A DNA stretch of 64,000 bases from Lotmaria passim (Eukaryota; Euglenozoa; Kinetoplastea; Trypanosomatida; Trypanosomatidae). Positions 54,758 through 64,000 of the stretch are shown in pieces. Location of the stretch: positions 1,628,001-1,692,000 of the forward strand of contig CP140192.1 in assembly GCA_037349495.1 (NCBI GenBank), in the 5' to 3' direction. The translations under genes and the position numbers were made by a program. The number at the start of each line of letters is the position of its first letter. The stretch's first letter is position 1. The notes below the pieces were generated by a model that saw only the letters and a list, made by a program, of their open reading frames with translations, ran no database searches and had not been told where the DNA came from.

Positions 54758-57700
54758 TTCCCCTTTTTACTTAATTATATATGGTATTCAACGCACAGAA
54801 AAGTGTATTTTTCTTTTTTTTTTTGCCTCCTTTCTTCCGACTTGAGCTTGGCTCTTTTTATCAGAAAGAGGACTATACGGTAAAAAAGAAAATATAATGA
54901 TAATAAAAGGTAGTTTTCTCTGGAAGCCCCTTGACACTAGTCTTCGGTGAGCAGAAGAAGTTTTTGGAAGCACTTTTTTTCCGAATGTCAACAAAGCTAG
55001 AAGCAAAAGAAAGCGAACGTGAAACGAAAAGGGTAAAGCAGAAGGAAAAAGGTCTGCTCAACGAACGCTTCAGAAGTAAAAGAAAACAACAATAAGCCCT
55101 TTCTCTGTTCCTGAATGTCGTGTGTTCCTTCGCAAAGGCTACTTTTCTTTTTATGTAAACAGTACAACGTGAAGAGTGCCGCGCAGCAGTTAAAAAAAAA
55201 AAAACACGACGTCAAGATCAGTTTTTGTTGTTGTTACTGTTTTTTTTTTTGCCTAAAGAAAAAGTGCAGGAAAAAAAAAAAAAGAAGCAGCAAAAAGAAA
55301 AGCAAAATGTCAAACAAAGGTGGTTAAATAAATAAACAAAAAGGTAATAAAATTGGGCAATGTGTTGTTGTGACTACGGTTCAGGTTTGTCAGCGTGAAA
55401 GCAAAAAGTAAAGGAGAAGAAAAAAAAAAAAAAGCAAGCCTGTTTCCTACTTTTTTTTTCCCTTTGTATTAGCTGCCAAGATCAGGGGGAAAAAAAAAGA
55501 GAGAGAAAAGTGCTTTTTGTTGTTGCTTCTTGCTGTTTTTTCTCTTTTTTTTTTTTTTTTTGCAAAGCCCGAAAAGGTAGTCCACACTGCGATGGTTAGT
55601 AGCGTAGGGAGAAGAGAAAAGCAGAAGAAAAAAAAAAAGTAGTCGAAACCAGAAAATAAAAAAGCAAATCAATAAAGCCAAAACACAAATGAAGAAAACT
55701 CGGAGAAAAAGAAAAAAGGAAACACTTCTGAGGTCGACTTAGGTATATGGATTTAGAGGAAGAACCACTGTAGATGAGACAGAAAAACAGAGGGGACTTG
55801 TAACGGCGATCTGGAGAAAAAGAAAAAAGGAAACCAATATCTTTCTTTGTGTGTAGGAAAGAAAGAAAAAAAAAAAAACTCTGAACTGAAACCCAAAAAA
55901 AACGTGCAACAAGTTCACACAGACACACACTCGTGTGTTAGCGTAAACAAAAAAAACTCACAGGATAAGAAAAAAGGCAGCTCTGGAGGACCTATGCTGA
56001 GAAAACAACTAAAAAGCAAACCAAGTCAAACCAAGAGGAAACGCTGTTTCGAATTCTATCTGGCTCTCCTGGCGCCACAGAAACTCTCTCAGTGTATTCT
56101 CTGTTTCGAGACGAAAAGCTTGAATATGAATAAAAAAGAGAGATAAAAAGAAAACTGTAACCTCTAGCCGCTAGCTTGAGTCCCACTTGTACCTTCCCTA
56201 ACCTAGTAGAAGAAGATGCAGGAAGAAGCAAAAGAAGATCAAGAACTCGTAGTGTTGATGCTTCAATTCACTTTTCAAACTTCAGCTGCGATATTCAAAG
56301 AGGGATTAGTTATAGATACGTGTGTGTGTGCCTTTGTTTATGTGTAGGTGAGTCGGTAAAAATGACTTTTTGGTGCTTTTTCTTGTATGTTTGTTTTTGA
56401 GTTATCGTAGTCACTTTTATATTCTCTCGCGATTGCTGAGTATCCGAAAGACAAATAACGAAAAAGGGTAGAGGAAAGAACGAAAAAAAAAAAAGCAGCG
56501 TTGACGTAATGAGCGCGTGATTGAAAACTCCAAAAAAAAAAAAAACTCTTTGACTGCCAAAAAAAGGAGAGTTAAAAAAAAAGCTGGTGGCTAAAGAGGA
56601 TGTGGAGGTAAAAATGGCGCTTAAGAAAACAGCAGACCAAACACAAAACAAAGACGGAGAATCGAGAAGTCTGAATTGAATCAAAGTTGAGACTTGCTCA
56701 GAGTGTTTAAAGAGAAGCAAAAAAAAAAAAAGGAAACAAAAAACAAAGAAGCAAGGAAGTCAAAAATAGAGGAAAAAAGGAAGGAGAAACAAAAACACAA
56801 ACGAAACAAAACAAAAAAAAAAAGAAGGGAAAGGAGAAATTACAAAAAAGAAGAAATCGGAGAGGTGGGAAAAGAAGATAAAGAAGAGAAATATAAAAAG
56901 GATAATAAGCCTGAATTTGAAAACAAAGTAGGAAAAAGAAATGGCGGAAAAAAGTGAAAAACTGAGGAAAATAAAAATAAAAAATCGATTATTATCGAGT
57001 TGTAATAAGAGAGAAGAAAGATGAACACGCCAAAAGAAGAGGTTCTCGAGAAATCTGGATTGAGGCACAAGAACACTAAGATGCCAGTTTGCAATACAGT
57101 TTATTACACTGCGGGTTCCTTTTTTCTTTTTCTTTCTTTCTTTAGCCAACCTTCGCACGTTTCGCTTTTAGTTTAGCTTATCTTCCTTTCCCCGTATCTT
57201 CCACTTATGTTGTCGAAAAGAAACAAGGCAGAAAGAAAGAAAGGCAGCGCAAGACTTTACTGAACGAAATTGGCCAGGTTTGAAGAAAGGAAAGAGGAGA
57301 AAAAGAGGTCCGCAAAAAGAAAGAGAAAAGCAAAAGCAAAAAAAAAAAAAGTTCAAATGATGGCGGGTGTGCTCACGTGATTCTCAGCTTTAGTCTAGAT
57401 GCTCGTCTTCGGTGGCAAAAACCCTTTTCTTTTATACACACAGCTGGAATGATGCACGAAAAAGAAAAGACAAGCGTACGTGGCTTTTTTCTCTTTTTTT
57501 TTTATTGAAGCTGCCAAGAAGTGAAAAAATGTGAAATTGACAGCGTGAAGCCCGCTTGGGTGGTTTGTGAGTGGGTATACAGATATACAAAAAAAAAAAC
57601 CAATATATATATATAAGGGTGTAATGTGTTGTAAGCTGATTTTCGCCTTTGTTTTTTTTTTCAAGCGCAGGACATGAACTACCGATAACTGCGACTTTTT

Positions 57701-58928
57701 ATGAGCGAGGCGCTTCTTCAGTTTTCTTTTTCTTTTTTTCCTTTACTCGCCTCTCACCGCAGAGCAGAACAAAAAGGAGTGCGAAAGAGAGACTTCAGCT
57801 CCGCAACGCAGACCGTTAATACCTTATCAGGGGCGTAATGCGAAAGACAAGTAATCTTCGTTATGGAAAAAAAAAACTACCGATCTTAGAGCAAACGCAG
57901 CGCTGCAGTCAATCAATACGGAGCAATTGCTGAACAGACCTTGTCAAGCACCTTTTTTCCTCCTTTTTACTTTTCTTTTGGGGAAAAAAAAAAAGAAAAG
58001 CAAGGAAAAGATGTTAAGAGATAAGGACTATTCAATCCGAGAGCTCCTTTCTGTCTTAGGGTCTTTTTGATGAGAGGAATAACAAAAAGGGAGAAAAAAG
58101 AAAAATAGGCTCTTTTTCCCGTGAGAAAAGCACGACACTATGCACGTGATTCGGTGGCTTTTAAGCAGTGCTTTTATGTAGAGGGGAAGCTGTGTGTGAC
58201 CGTGAGGAAATGTCACGCTTCGCTCTTTGATGGTGATGCTGATGATGATGGGATTCAGTAAGAATCGACTCCTTTCGGGGTCTTCGCGTTGTGTACTGAA
58301 AGAGAAGCTTGTGTTATACGTTTACAGCCAGTGACATGGGTTCATGCTCAAAACACGTGCTATTAAGGAAAAAGACCTTCGAGGTACAAATTGGGCGTAG
58401 GGTAAAGTCAAGCCGACATGATATATGAGGCAAATGAAAAAGCGCAAAATGAAGAAGGTCATGTTAGGCAGACGAGAATTGGAAAAAAAAAAAAAGGAAT
58501 AGGCGAGGAATGCAAAGGAAGTTTAGAGCCAAGAGTGCACAAGAAGAAACACCTTACCCATTTACAGCATGCACTCATCCAGCTCATCACATTCTGCTTT
58601 TCCTTCTGAAAGAAAAGGAGAGCCAAGTGTTATTCTTGTTGTTTTTGAGCAAAATGTTCGATCAGCAAGAGGCAAGCGCGATCTTGACGACTGAAAACTA
58701 TGCATGCTGCGCCTCACGTAACGGCTATGTACACAGAAAAAAAAAAACGGAAAAGGGGAAAAAAGCTCTCGTTCTTCTTCCTTTTTTTTTTTTCTCTCTC
58801 TCTCCTCTGTTTTTACGCTTAGCGGCGGCTGCTTTTTGTGGATCTGACAAGCAGTTCTTATTGCACGTAAAGCCCATACAACTCGGAACGACAACATGCG
58901 CACAAGCATCCTTCGTCTTTCAGATGGG
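54758..58928. other. 4.2 kb spacer with no confident gene
   Basis: A-rich spacer between the WD40 gene and the kinase. On the sense strand a T-rich stretch near 54905-54876 followed by AG at 54874-54873 is the likely acceptor for the kinase, with no upstream ATG in the resulting leader of about 115 bases. A 22-base segment is present twice (55702-55723 and 55811-55832). The part near 58200-58420 is less repetitive. Nothing looks coding. Confidence 0.6.
55702..55832. repeat. Short direct repeat, two 22-base copies
   Basis: The purine-rich segment GGAGAAAAAGAAAAAAGGAA, plus AC, occurs at 55702-55723 and again at 55811-55832, 109 bases apart. Given the local composition this may be chance or slippage, but the copies are exact. 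Confidence 0.6.
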
Positions 58929-61178
58929 TCACGAAGCAGAGGTGACACGAAGCGCGACTTTTTCCGCCACAAGTTGCATGTCGACACGCCACAGAGCCAC
59001 GCTGCCGTCCTTGCTTGCAGACGCGAACAAGTACACAAGTTCTTCTTCCGGGTTTTCGTGGCCGTGAACCAATGAGGCATCGTTGTGAGTGTGCGCAAAA
59101 GGAACCACGGCCGCCATCCCTTCTTGACTGTGACTGACGGTTGGGGACACGTCACGGCTCTCGGCAGGCATGCCGAGAAGTGCAGGTCGTGTTGTTGGCG
59201 GCGCGTAGCACCGTGGTTGCCGTGCGTCGAACCCAAAGGCCGCCACACGAGCGATGGACGACGGCGCCATGCGAACTTCGTTGATCGGTGCCTGTTGGTA
59301 ACTCAAAATACTCACAAGCCGTCCATCACGTGCGTCATAAAGCCGCAACGTGCTGTCCCAACAGCCCACGATGACCAGGTTCGCTTGCACGCAGACGCTG
59401 CCAATGCCTTTGCGGAGCGTTGCACTCCACAGCAGCTGCAGCGGAAGCGGAGCATCGGCCAAGCTCGGCGCCTCGCCAGAAACGCTGTCATGCGGTGCCG
59501 GGACAACTTCGTAGCATTGGAGTCCACCTTCCGCGGAGCAAGCAAGCACACGGCGTCCGCTCCACCAGCACGCCAACGCGGACTCGGCAAACGCACGTAC
59601 GGCACACACGACATTTACACGCAGCGTCTCCGCGTGTTCATTGCCGAACTTAGCACCGGACCCCAAAGTTGGACGCTCCTCTGTGGCGCCTCCGGCTTTG
59701 TTGGCATTTGAGTTTTCCAGCGTCGACCGGTAGCGCGCGAGTACCACGTGACCGCTTTCGAATGCCACAGCAAGGTGCTGCGCGTCGGCGCACATGGAGA
59801 GACGCATTATAATGCCGCCTTTGAAGTGCGGGCACGCCGAGAAGCTGCAGAGGCGCCGTATTGAGAAGCCACACACCGCTACGGCTGCACATGGTGCAAC
59901 GTAGCACAGGAACGATGCGCGCCGACTGTTCGAGAGAACTGTGCCTGGTGGCCAGCGCGGATCATCTGCGCCGCGGCCTTCCCAGTGGCCCTCGCCATCG
60001 TCAAATGCTGACCCACGTGGAGCACCTTTTTGCCTACGCTTGCGCAGCTTCTCGTCGCGTCGCTCCTGCGCAGTCGCACGAGCGATGAGCGCATCCATCG
60101 GGTTCATCCCGGTGGTGTCCACCTCTTCGGCCTCATCGCTGTCGGCCTCCGTGCTGCTTGACTCTCGGGTTGACCGAGCGTCTGCTGAGCGGTCCTGCTC
60201 GCCAGCAGTGGAGGGATCCTCGGCGCCGCGTGGAGGTCGCCGGTCCGTTTGCCTCCACTCAAACTCCCACACCGTAATCTCGCCATGTGCATCATTCGGG
60301 ACTGCTACAAAAGTCTTTGCAGATTTGCCATCAACTTCCGAGACGCTTTCTGCCGGACAAAAGCCGTGCAGCGGCGCAGTCAGCGCAGCCAGGAGCTGCA
60401 GGGACGGCACCGCGCCAGTCGAAGACGCAGATGGCTGGGAAAAGGACCATATGTACACACGTTGATCGCGGCAGTGCGTGTAGAAACAGATATCAGGCGG
60501 CGGTGAAGAAGCCCGTTGTGGCGCATGCTGAGAATGCTCTTGTTCCTCCGCTGCGAGAGCGGGAACTCGTGTTGACTGCGCCGCTGATGCAACGTGAGCC
60601 GGGTTTTGGCGAGTTAGACGAAAGCGCTGTCGCGGAGGCACCTTGGCTGGGCTTGGCGGCAAATGTGCCGTGGCGGCTGAGGAGCTGCCTATTAGACTGC
60701 CGCCCTTTGCTCCTTCCGACTGCGGTTGAACAACAGTGCTCAGTGTAGAGCTACCCTTTTTGTCAGTGGTACGGTGCTCTGACTTCCTCACGCCAGTCAC
60801 ACCAGTAGGAATGAAGCCAACGGACAGAACGCTCTGACTGTGCGGCCCCAACGCCGCAAAAGAAACTGACTTGGCTGAAACGTCCGGCTTGGAGGACGGA
60901 TCTTCGGAGGCGCGACAAGCAGATTCCGCGCTTTGGCTTTGTGAAACACTATTAACATGTTGACGGTGTGCCTCCTCCAGCGCCGAAAACGACGTCAACG
61001 GCCGACGCGTCGTCAAGTTCCAGAGTATGACCGTGCCACCAACGTCCCCGGAAAGAAACCAGCTAGACTGCTCTCTCTGATACGACGACGAAGGATAGAA
61101 GTCGCAACAGAGCACCGCGCTAGAATGCTCGTGAAGCACAAACAATGGCGGAACCGGCTTTTGGTCATCACTCGTCAT
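58929..61178 (-). CDS. WD40 repeat protein resembling GNB1L / ASTRA-associated protein 1, 749 aa
   Basis: I use the ATG at 61178 (MTSDDQKPVPPLFVLHEHSS). The longer frame to 61265 only reads through the poly-T tract as FFFF. WD-type strands are visible at the N-terminus (AVLCCDFYPSSS, FLSGDVGGTVILWNLTTRRP), in the middle (ICFYTHCRDQRVYIWSF, LSMCADAQHLAVAFESGHVV) and at the C-terminus (LVIVGCWDSTLRLYDARDGR, LFASASKDGSVALWRVDM). The opening P-x-x-V-L followed by SGDVGGTVILWNLTTRRP, and the closing G-W/C-D...ASKDGSVALW, resemble GNB1L/Asa1. That is the propeller subunit of the ASTRA/TTT complex that helps mature PIKK kinases such as TOR and ATM. The match is by eye and other WD40 proteins remain possible. 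Long disordered inserts lie near 100-230 and 320-410. Codon third positions are less GC-rich than in the left-hand genes. Confidence 0.85.
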   Translation of the reverse strand: MTSDDQKPVPPLFVLHEHSSAVLCCDFYPSSSYQREQSSWFLSGDVGGTVILWNLTTRRPLTSFSALEEAHRQHVNSVSQSQSAESACRASEDPSSKPDVSAKSVSFAALGPHSQSVLSVGFIPTGVTGVRKSEHRTTDKKGSSTLSTVVQPQSEGAKGGSLIGSSSAATAHLPPSPAKVPPRQRFRLTRQNPAHVASAAQSTRVPALAAEEQEHSQHAPQRASSPPPDICFYTHCRDQRVYIWSFSQPSASSTGAVPSLQLLAALTAPLHGFCPAESVSEVDGKSAKTFVAVPNDAHGEITVWEFEWRQTDRRPPRGAEDPSTAGEQDRSADARSTRESSSTEADSDEAEEVDTTGMNPMDALIARATAQERRDEKLRKRRQKGAPRGSAFDDGEGHWEGRGADDPRWPPGTVLSNSRRASFLCYVAPCAAVAVCGFSIRRLCSFSACPHFKGGIIMRLSMCADAQHLAVAFESGHVVLARYRSTLENSNANKAGGATEERPTLGSGAKFGNEHAETLRVNVVCAVRAFAESALACWWSGRRVLACSAEGGLQCYEVVPAPHDSVSGEAPSLADAPLPLQLLWSATLRKGIGSVCVQANLVIVGCWDSTLRLYDARDGRLVSILSYQQAPINEVRMAPSSIARVAAFGFDARQPRCYAPPTTRPALLGMPAESRDVSPTVSHSQEGMAAVVPFAHTHNDASLVHGHENPEEELVYLFASASKDGSVALWRVDMQLVAEKVALRVTSAS

Positions 61179-62033
61179 CCGGATGTTTCGACTGCCGCAG
61201 ATTGCGAAAAAAAAAAAAACGTCAGAAAGCGCAGCCAACGCAGAACAGTTCTTCACGGACTCCAAACCTTGAACAAGGTGGGGCGCTACAACTGAAGATA
61301 AAGTAAAGAAACGAGAAAAATGTGCACCGTAGAGGCGGATATAAGATTAGAGGGAGGAAGACGAGAAGAAAAGAAACTAACGCAGGGAGAAAGACACAGA
61401 CTAAAAAAAACGAGCAAATGTTCGCGTGCCACACTATTCTGCACGCCCAGAAAGGGAGAGAACACAAAACTATACCAGGTCAAATGTAGTCTCTCTTTCT
61501 TCTCTGCTTTCAGGACATCCAAATGGCACTTCTGTTATTCCTCTCGACGGCTGAAAAAAAAAAAGACCTTCTCATGGCGACAGTGAAAACGCACAGATGC
61601 TGCACACATTCCGCGCTGTATTTTTCCCCCTCAGTTGCTTTTCGCAGGTTAGCGAAGCTGAACATAAATAAAAGCACAAGAGAAGAGTTTACATCCATTT
61701 CCCCTCAAGTAAAAAAAAAAAAGGATTTACATGAAGTAGAGGAGAAACACACAGTAGAAAAGAAGAGGGAAAAAGAGGCTGCCACATATTCCAGAAAACG
61801 AAGAGAAACGTAGTGTCTAGAAATCCAAAGAAAATAAAATACATATTAATAAAAAAAAAAAAGAAAATGGAAAAAAAAAACTGCCAAGTCAAGAAAAGTA
61901 CTTTTTTGACAACAACCCACAAATTGTTGATAGACGAAGGATAGTTAATTGTAGCGGGGAAAAAAAAGACAAACTCTTTTTTCGTTGTTCGTCACGTTTT
62001 ACGTCTGTCTGTCTTTTCTGCCTCTCTCTCTCT
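61179..62033. other. Spacer between the LRR gene and the WD40 gene
   Basis: About 0.85 kb, A-rich on the + strand, with the splice signal of the WD40 gene at its low-coordinate end and the 3' UTR of the LRR gene at the other. No gene is seen. Confidence 0.6.
61192..61219 (-). promoter_or_regulatory. Polypyrimidine tract and splice acceptor that fix the WD40 gene start
   Basis: Thirteen T on the sense strand (61219-61207) are followed by a short spacer and AG at 61193-61192, about 13 bases before the ATG at 61178. The upstream extension of the open frame would lie outside the mature message. Confidence 0.6.
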
Positions 62034-64000
62034 TCACTCAAGCAGAAGTGGATCATCTCGTCTGCAGCTGTCGATCGCTTCTCTTTCCAAAATGGCGTTC
62101 TGGGCAACATAATAATCGGTGGAGCGGAACTGCATTTCGTCGGAAACGTCGTCGAGCTTCGTGCTCCGTAAATCGACCTTTTGTCTGTAGGTGGTTTGAT
62201 TCACATGCAGAAGACTGAGAATATCTTCTACAACGTTCCCAGGTACAGCCGTTCCGTCTAAATTCAGAAATTGCAGCTGTGGGTTGATCTTTAGCGCACA
62301 AAACAGCGCCTCGCCGCCGGCCTCGCTAATGTTGTTGCCAGCGAGATTGAGTGCTTCCAGGGTGTGATTCACTCGCAGCACTTCCGCGATGGCAATGCAG
62401 CCAGCGTTTGAGAAGCTGTTGTTGCCGAGGTCCAATGACCTCACCTCGCTGCAGCTTTGCAACAATCCCGCAAGTACGATCACTTCCTCATCCGTTAGCT
62501 GATGAGACGTCGAGCGCCCGTTGAGATCGATTTCCTCGCTCAACTGCTCGCCATGCTCCTTGGACAGAATAAGCTGTTTCAGTGTTTCAGAGCCCAAATT
62601 CATCGCGACCAGATGCGACACGCGGTCACGTGTTCCGTTCGTAATACCGTTGCCGTCCAGAGACAGGCTGTGAAGATGAGAAACACTCTCCACACACGAA
62701 GCAATTTCTTTGGCGCCGCGCTCATCAATTTTGTTGTAGGAAAGATCCAGGCAAAAGAGCGCCGGACACTTTCCTATTACTTCCACGATGTAGGGAACGG
62801 ATAACGTTGTGATGTTGTTGTGCGACAGGTTGAGTGACCGCACACTTTTGTTCGACACCAGGCTGGTGCACAGAAACTGGCACGTCGTGTCGTTAATCGG
62901 GCAATCTGTCGGCTGACTCAAATCCACATCCTCCATGTCAGCACCGGCCTCGAGGGCAATGACGGCGTCTTTCACGACTGCAGGGCCGCAGTTGAGAGCA
63001 AGGTTGCGCCGCAACAAAGCGACACCGTTGCCCTGCAAATCATCCGGTATGTGCACGGCAAGCAACGTCGAGTTCATCTCAACGCCTTTTGCCAGCAATG
63101 CTGCTCCTGCATCCGTAATGCTCGTTTGGCGCAAATCAATGTCAGTTAGCTTGTCGTTCTGTGAGAAACACTTGGCTAGTTCTGCAGCCGCTGCATCGTC
63201 GATCGGATTGTCGGACAAGTTTAACTTCATGATGCCGCACGCGTCATCGGCCAAAACGGACGCCAGCTCAGCGCAGCCGGCAGCACCGATCTTGTTGCCA
63301 CTGGCGTCTAGCTCTCGCACAAATGTCTTTTTGCGCAACACGGAGCAAATAGACCGAATACTCTGGTCATCGATGACGTGCTCGTCCGTGAGGTTGTGCA
63401 AATCCAGCTTGAACAGCGTGGCGTCGTTGTCATGAAGAGAGTAGTAAGCGGTTTTCACTGTTAGGCACTCTCGATTCACCGCGCATGCCAGTAGCACCTC
63501 GCTCGCAAACTCTTCCGGGACGCGCGTTTTTTTCAGGTTTATGTCACGCAGCGTATGATTGGTTCGCAAAACGTCCTTGAGTGTCACGACCCCGTCGATG
63601 CCCATAGCGTTGTTTGACAGATTTACCACCTGCAGCGCTCGGTTGACAGCTAAAGAATCACAAAGAGCCCGCGCGCCGCGGTTGCCGATCGAGTTGCTTG
63701 AAAGATCCAATTGTGTGACGGATACGTTCTGTCTCAAAAACGCGGCAAGGTAAGCGGCACCGCGGTCTCCGATCGAGTTGTGCGAGAGGTTGATCGAGCG
63801 CACAGCTGTGTTCGAGCGCAGCGCTTGCGACAACAGCCACACCGTATCATCGTTGACGAAAAACGTGCTGGGCGAAAAATCAATTACCACAACCTCTCGT
63901 GCGTTGTCTTCGAGGAAAGGAAGAAGAGACCGAATTGGTGCAGGAGCTCGATTTACCAACGTGAGGCCTGAGATTGCCTGTACGGATGTCTCAGAGATGG
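62034..64000 (-). CDS. Leucine-rich-repeat protein (N-terminus beyond the window)
   Basis: The frame stays open to the window's edge (it reads ...ISETSVQAISGLTLVNRAPA), so the start is not in view; 655 codons are visible. It is made of ribonuclease-inhibitor-like repeats (L-x-x-L-x-L-S-x-N-x-I-x-x-x-G-A-x-x-L): INLSHNSIGDRGAAYLA, LDLSSNSIGNRGARALC, LDLSYNKIDERGAKEIA, LDLGNNSFSNAGCIAIA, LNLAGNNISEAGGEALF, at least a dozen in all. The repeats are grouped in larger units, each opening with VRSLxLxxN. Such proteins form curved surfaces for protein binding; in kinetoplastids many are cytoskeletal or flagellar, but I cannot place this one. It ends in a charged tail (SCRRDDPLLLE). Third codon positions are A/T-richer than in most genes here. 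No kinase, NACHT or membrane region is visible in the part present. Confidence 0.9.
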   Translation of the reverse strand, partial: ISETSVQAISGLTLVNRAPAPIRSLLPFLEDNAREVVVIDFSPSTFFVNDDTVWLLSQALRSNTAVRSINLSHNSIGDRGAAYLAAFLRQNVSVTQLDLSSNSIGNRGARALCDSLAVNRALQVVNLSNNAMGIDGVVTLKDVLRTNHTLRDINLKKTRVPEEFASEVLLACAVNRECLTVKTAYYSLHDNDATLFKLDLHNLTDEHVIDDQSIRSICSVLRKKTFVRELDASGNKIGAAGCAELASVLADDACGIMKLNLSDNPIDDAAAAELAKCFSQNDKLTDIDLRQTSITDAGAALLAKGVEMNSTLLAVHIPDDLQGNGVALLRRNLALNCGPAVVKDAVIALEAGADMEDVDLSQPTDCPINDTTCQFLCTSLVSNKSVRSLNLSHNNITTLSVPYIVEVIGKCPALFCLDLSYNKIDERGAKEIASCVESVSHLHSLSLDGNGITNGTRDRVSHLVAMNLGSETLKQLILSKEHGEQLSEEIDLNGRSTSHQLTDEEVIVLAGLLQSCSEVRSLDLGNNSFSNAGCIAIAEVLRVNHTLEALNLAGNNISEAGGEALFCALKINPQLQFLNLDGTAVPGNVVEDILSLLHVNQTTYRQKVDLRSTKLDDVSDEMQFRSTDYYVAQNAILEREAIDSCRRDDPLLLE

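Noticed and set aside
58231-58262. TGCTGATGATGATGGG looked like a box C of a C/D snoRNA
   Set aside because: It lies on the strand opposite to all genes, and no properly spaced D box with terminal stem was found; it is simply a GAT repeat.
45422-58928. Search for retroposon or transposon remains (reverse transcriptase, integrase, terminal repeats, target-site duplications) in the long spacers
   Set aside because: No such motif or paired repeat was seen by eye; A tracts here are too frequent to be read as retroposon tails.
1-64000. Strand-switch region or transcription start/stop site
   Set aside because: All fourteen supported genes are on the minus strand, so no divergent or convergent junction lies in the window.

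Overview
The window looks like nuclear DNA of a trypanosomatid (kinetoplastid), probably from Leishmaniinae or a close relative. The species cannot be told from sequence alone. The grounds are: every credible gene lies on the minus strand, as in a polycistronic transcription unit; none shows introns; coding regions are mostly GC-rich; and the spacers are AT-rich, full of T runs of 9-14 bases on the sense strand followed by AG, the polypyrimidine/splice-acceptor signature of spliced-leader trans-splicing. I saw no tRNA, rRNA, CRISPR, transposon or retroelement. Transcription runs from high to low coordinates.

In order of transcription, 64.0-58.9 kb holds a leucine-rich-repeat protein (start beyond the window edge) and a WD40 protein resembling the ASTRA-associated GNB1L/Asa1 family. 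A gene-free 4.2 kb follows, then a DYRK-like kinase (54.8-52.4 kb) and a very A-rich 7 kb with no confident gene. From 45.4 to 34.2 kb come a coiled-coil protein, a 1,699-residue probable beta-propeller/alpha-solenoid protein (possibly a nucleoporin) and the splicing factor Crooked neck/Clf1. From 33.4 to 23.1 kb come a PH-domain/ARF-like GTPase fusion, a trypanothione-synthetase-like protein with an intact amidase but decayed synthetase, and a SET-domain methyltransferase.

From 22.1 to 9.1 kb are two adjacent giant proteins (2,159 and 1,640 residues) built from repeated C2-like domains joined by a recurring helical module and closed by a shared C-terminal domain. They are clear paralogues and are the strongest candidate for an under-described system here. 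The left end carries two disordered hypothetical proteins and the first 70 codons of the 26S proteasome ATPase Rpt6.

Genes in such units are usually not functionally related. The exceptions worth considering are the two multi-C2 paralogues and the hypothetical protein just downstream, which shares short TP(R/H)S motifs with one of them. Several starts were moved downstream of the longest open frame because the extra N-terminus only translates the polypyrimidine tract or begins at a non-ATG codon.
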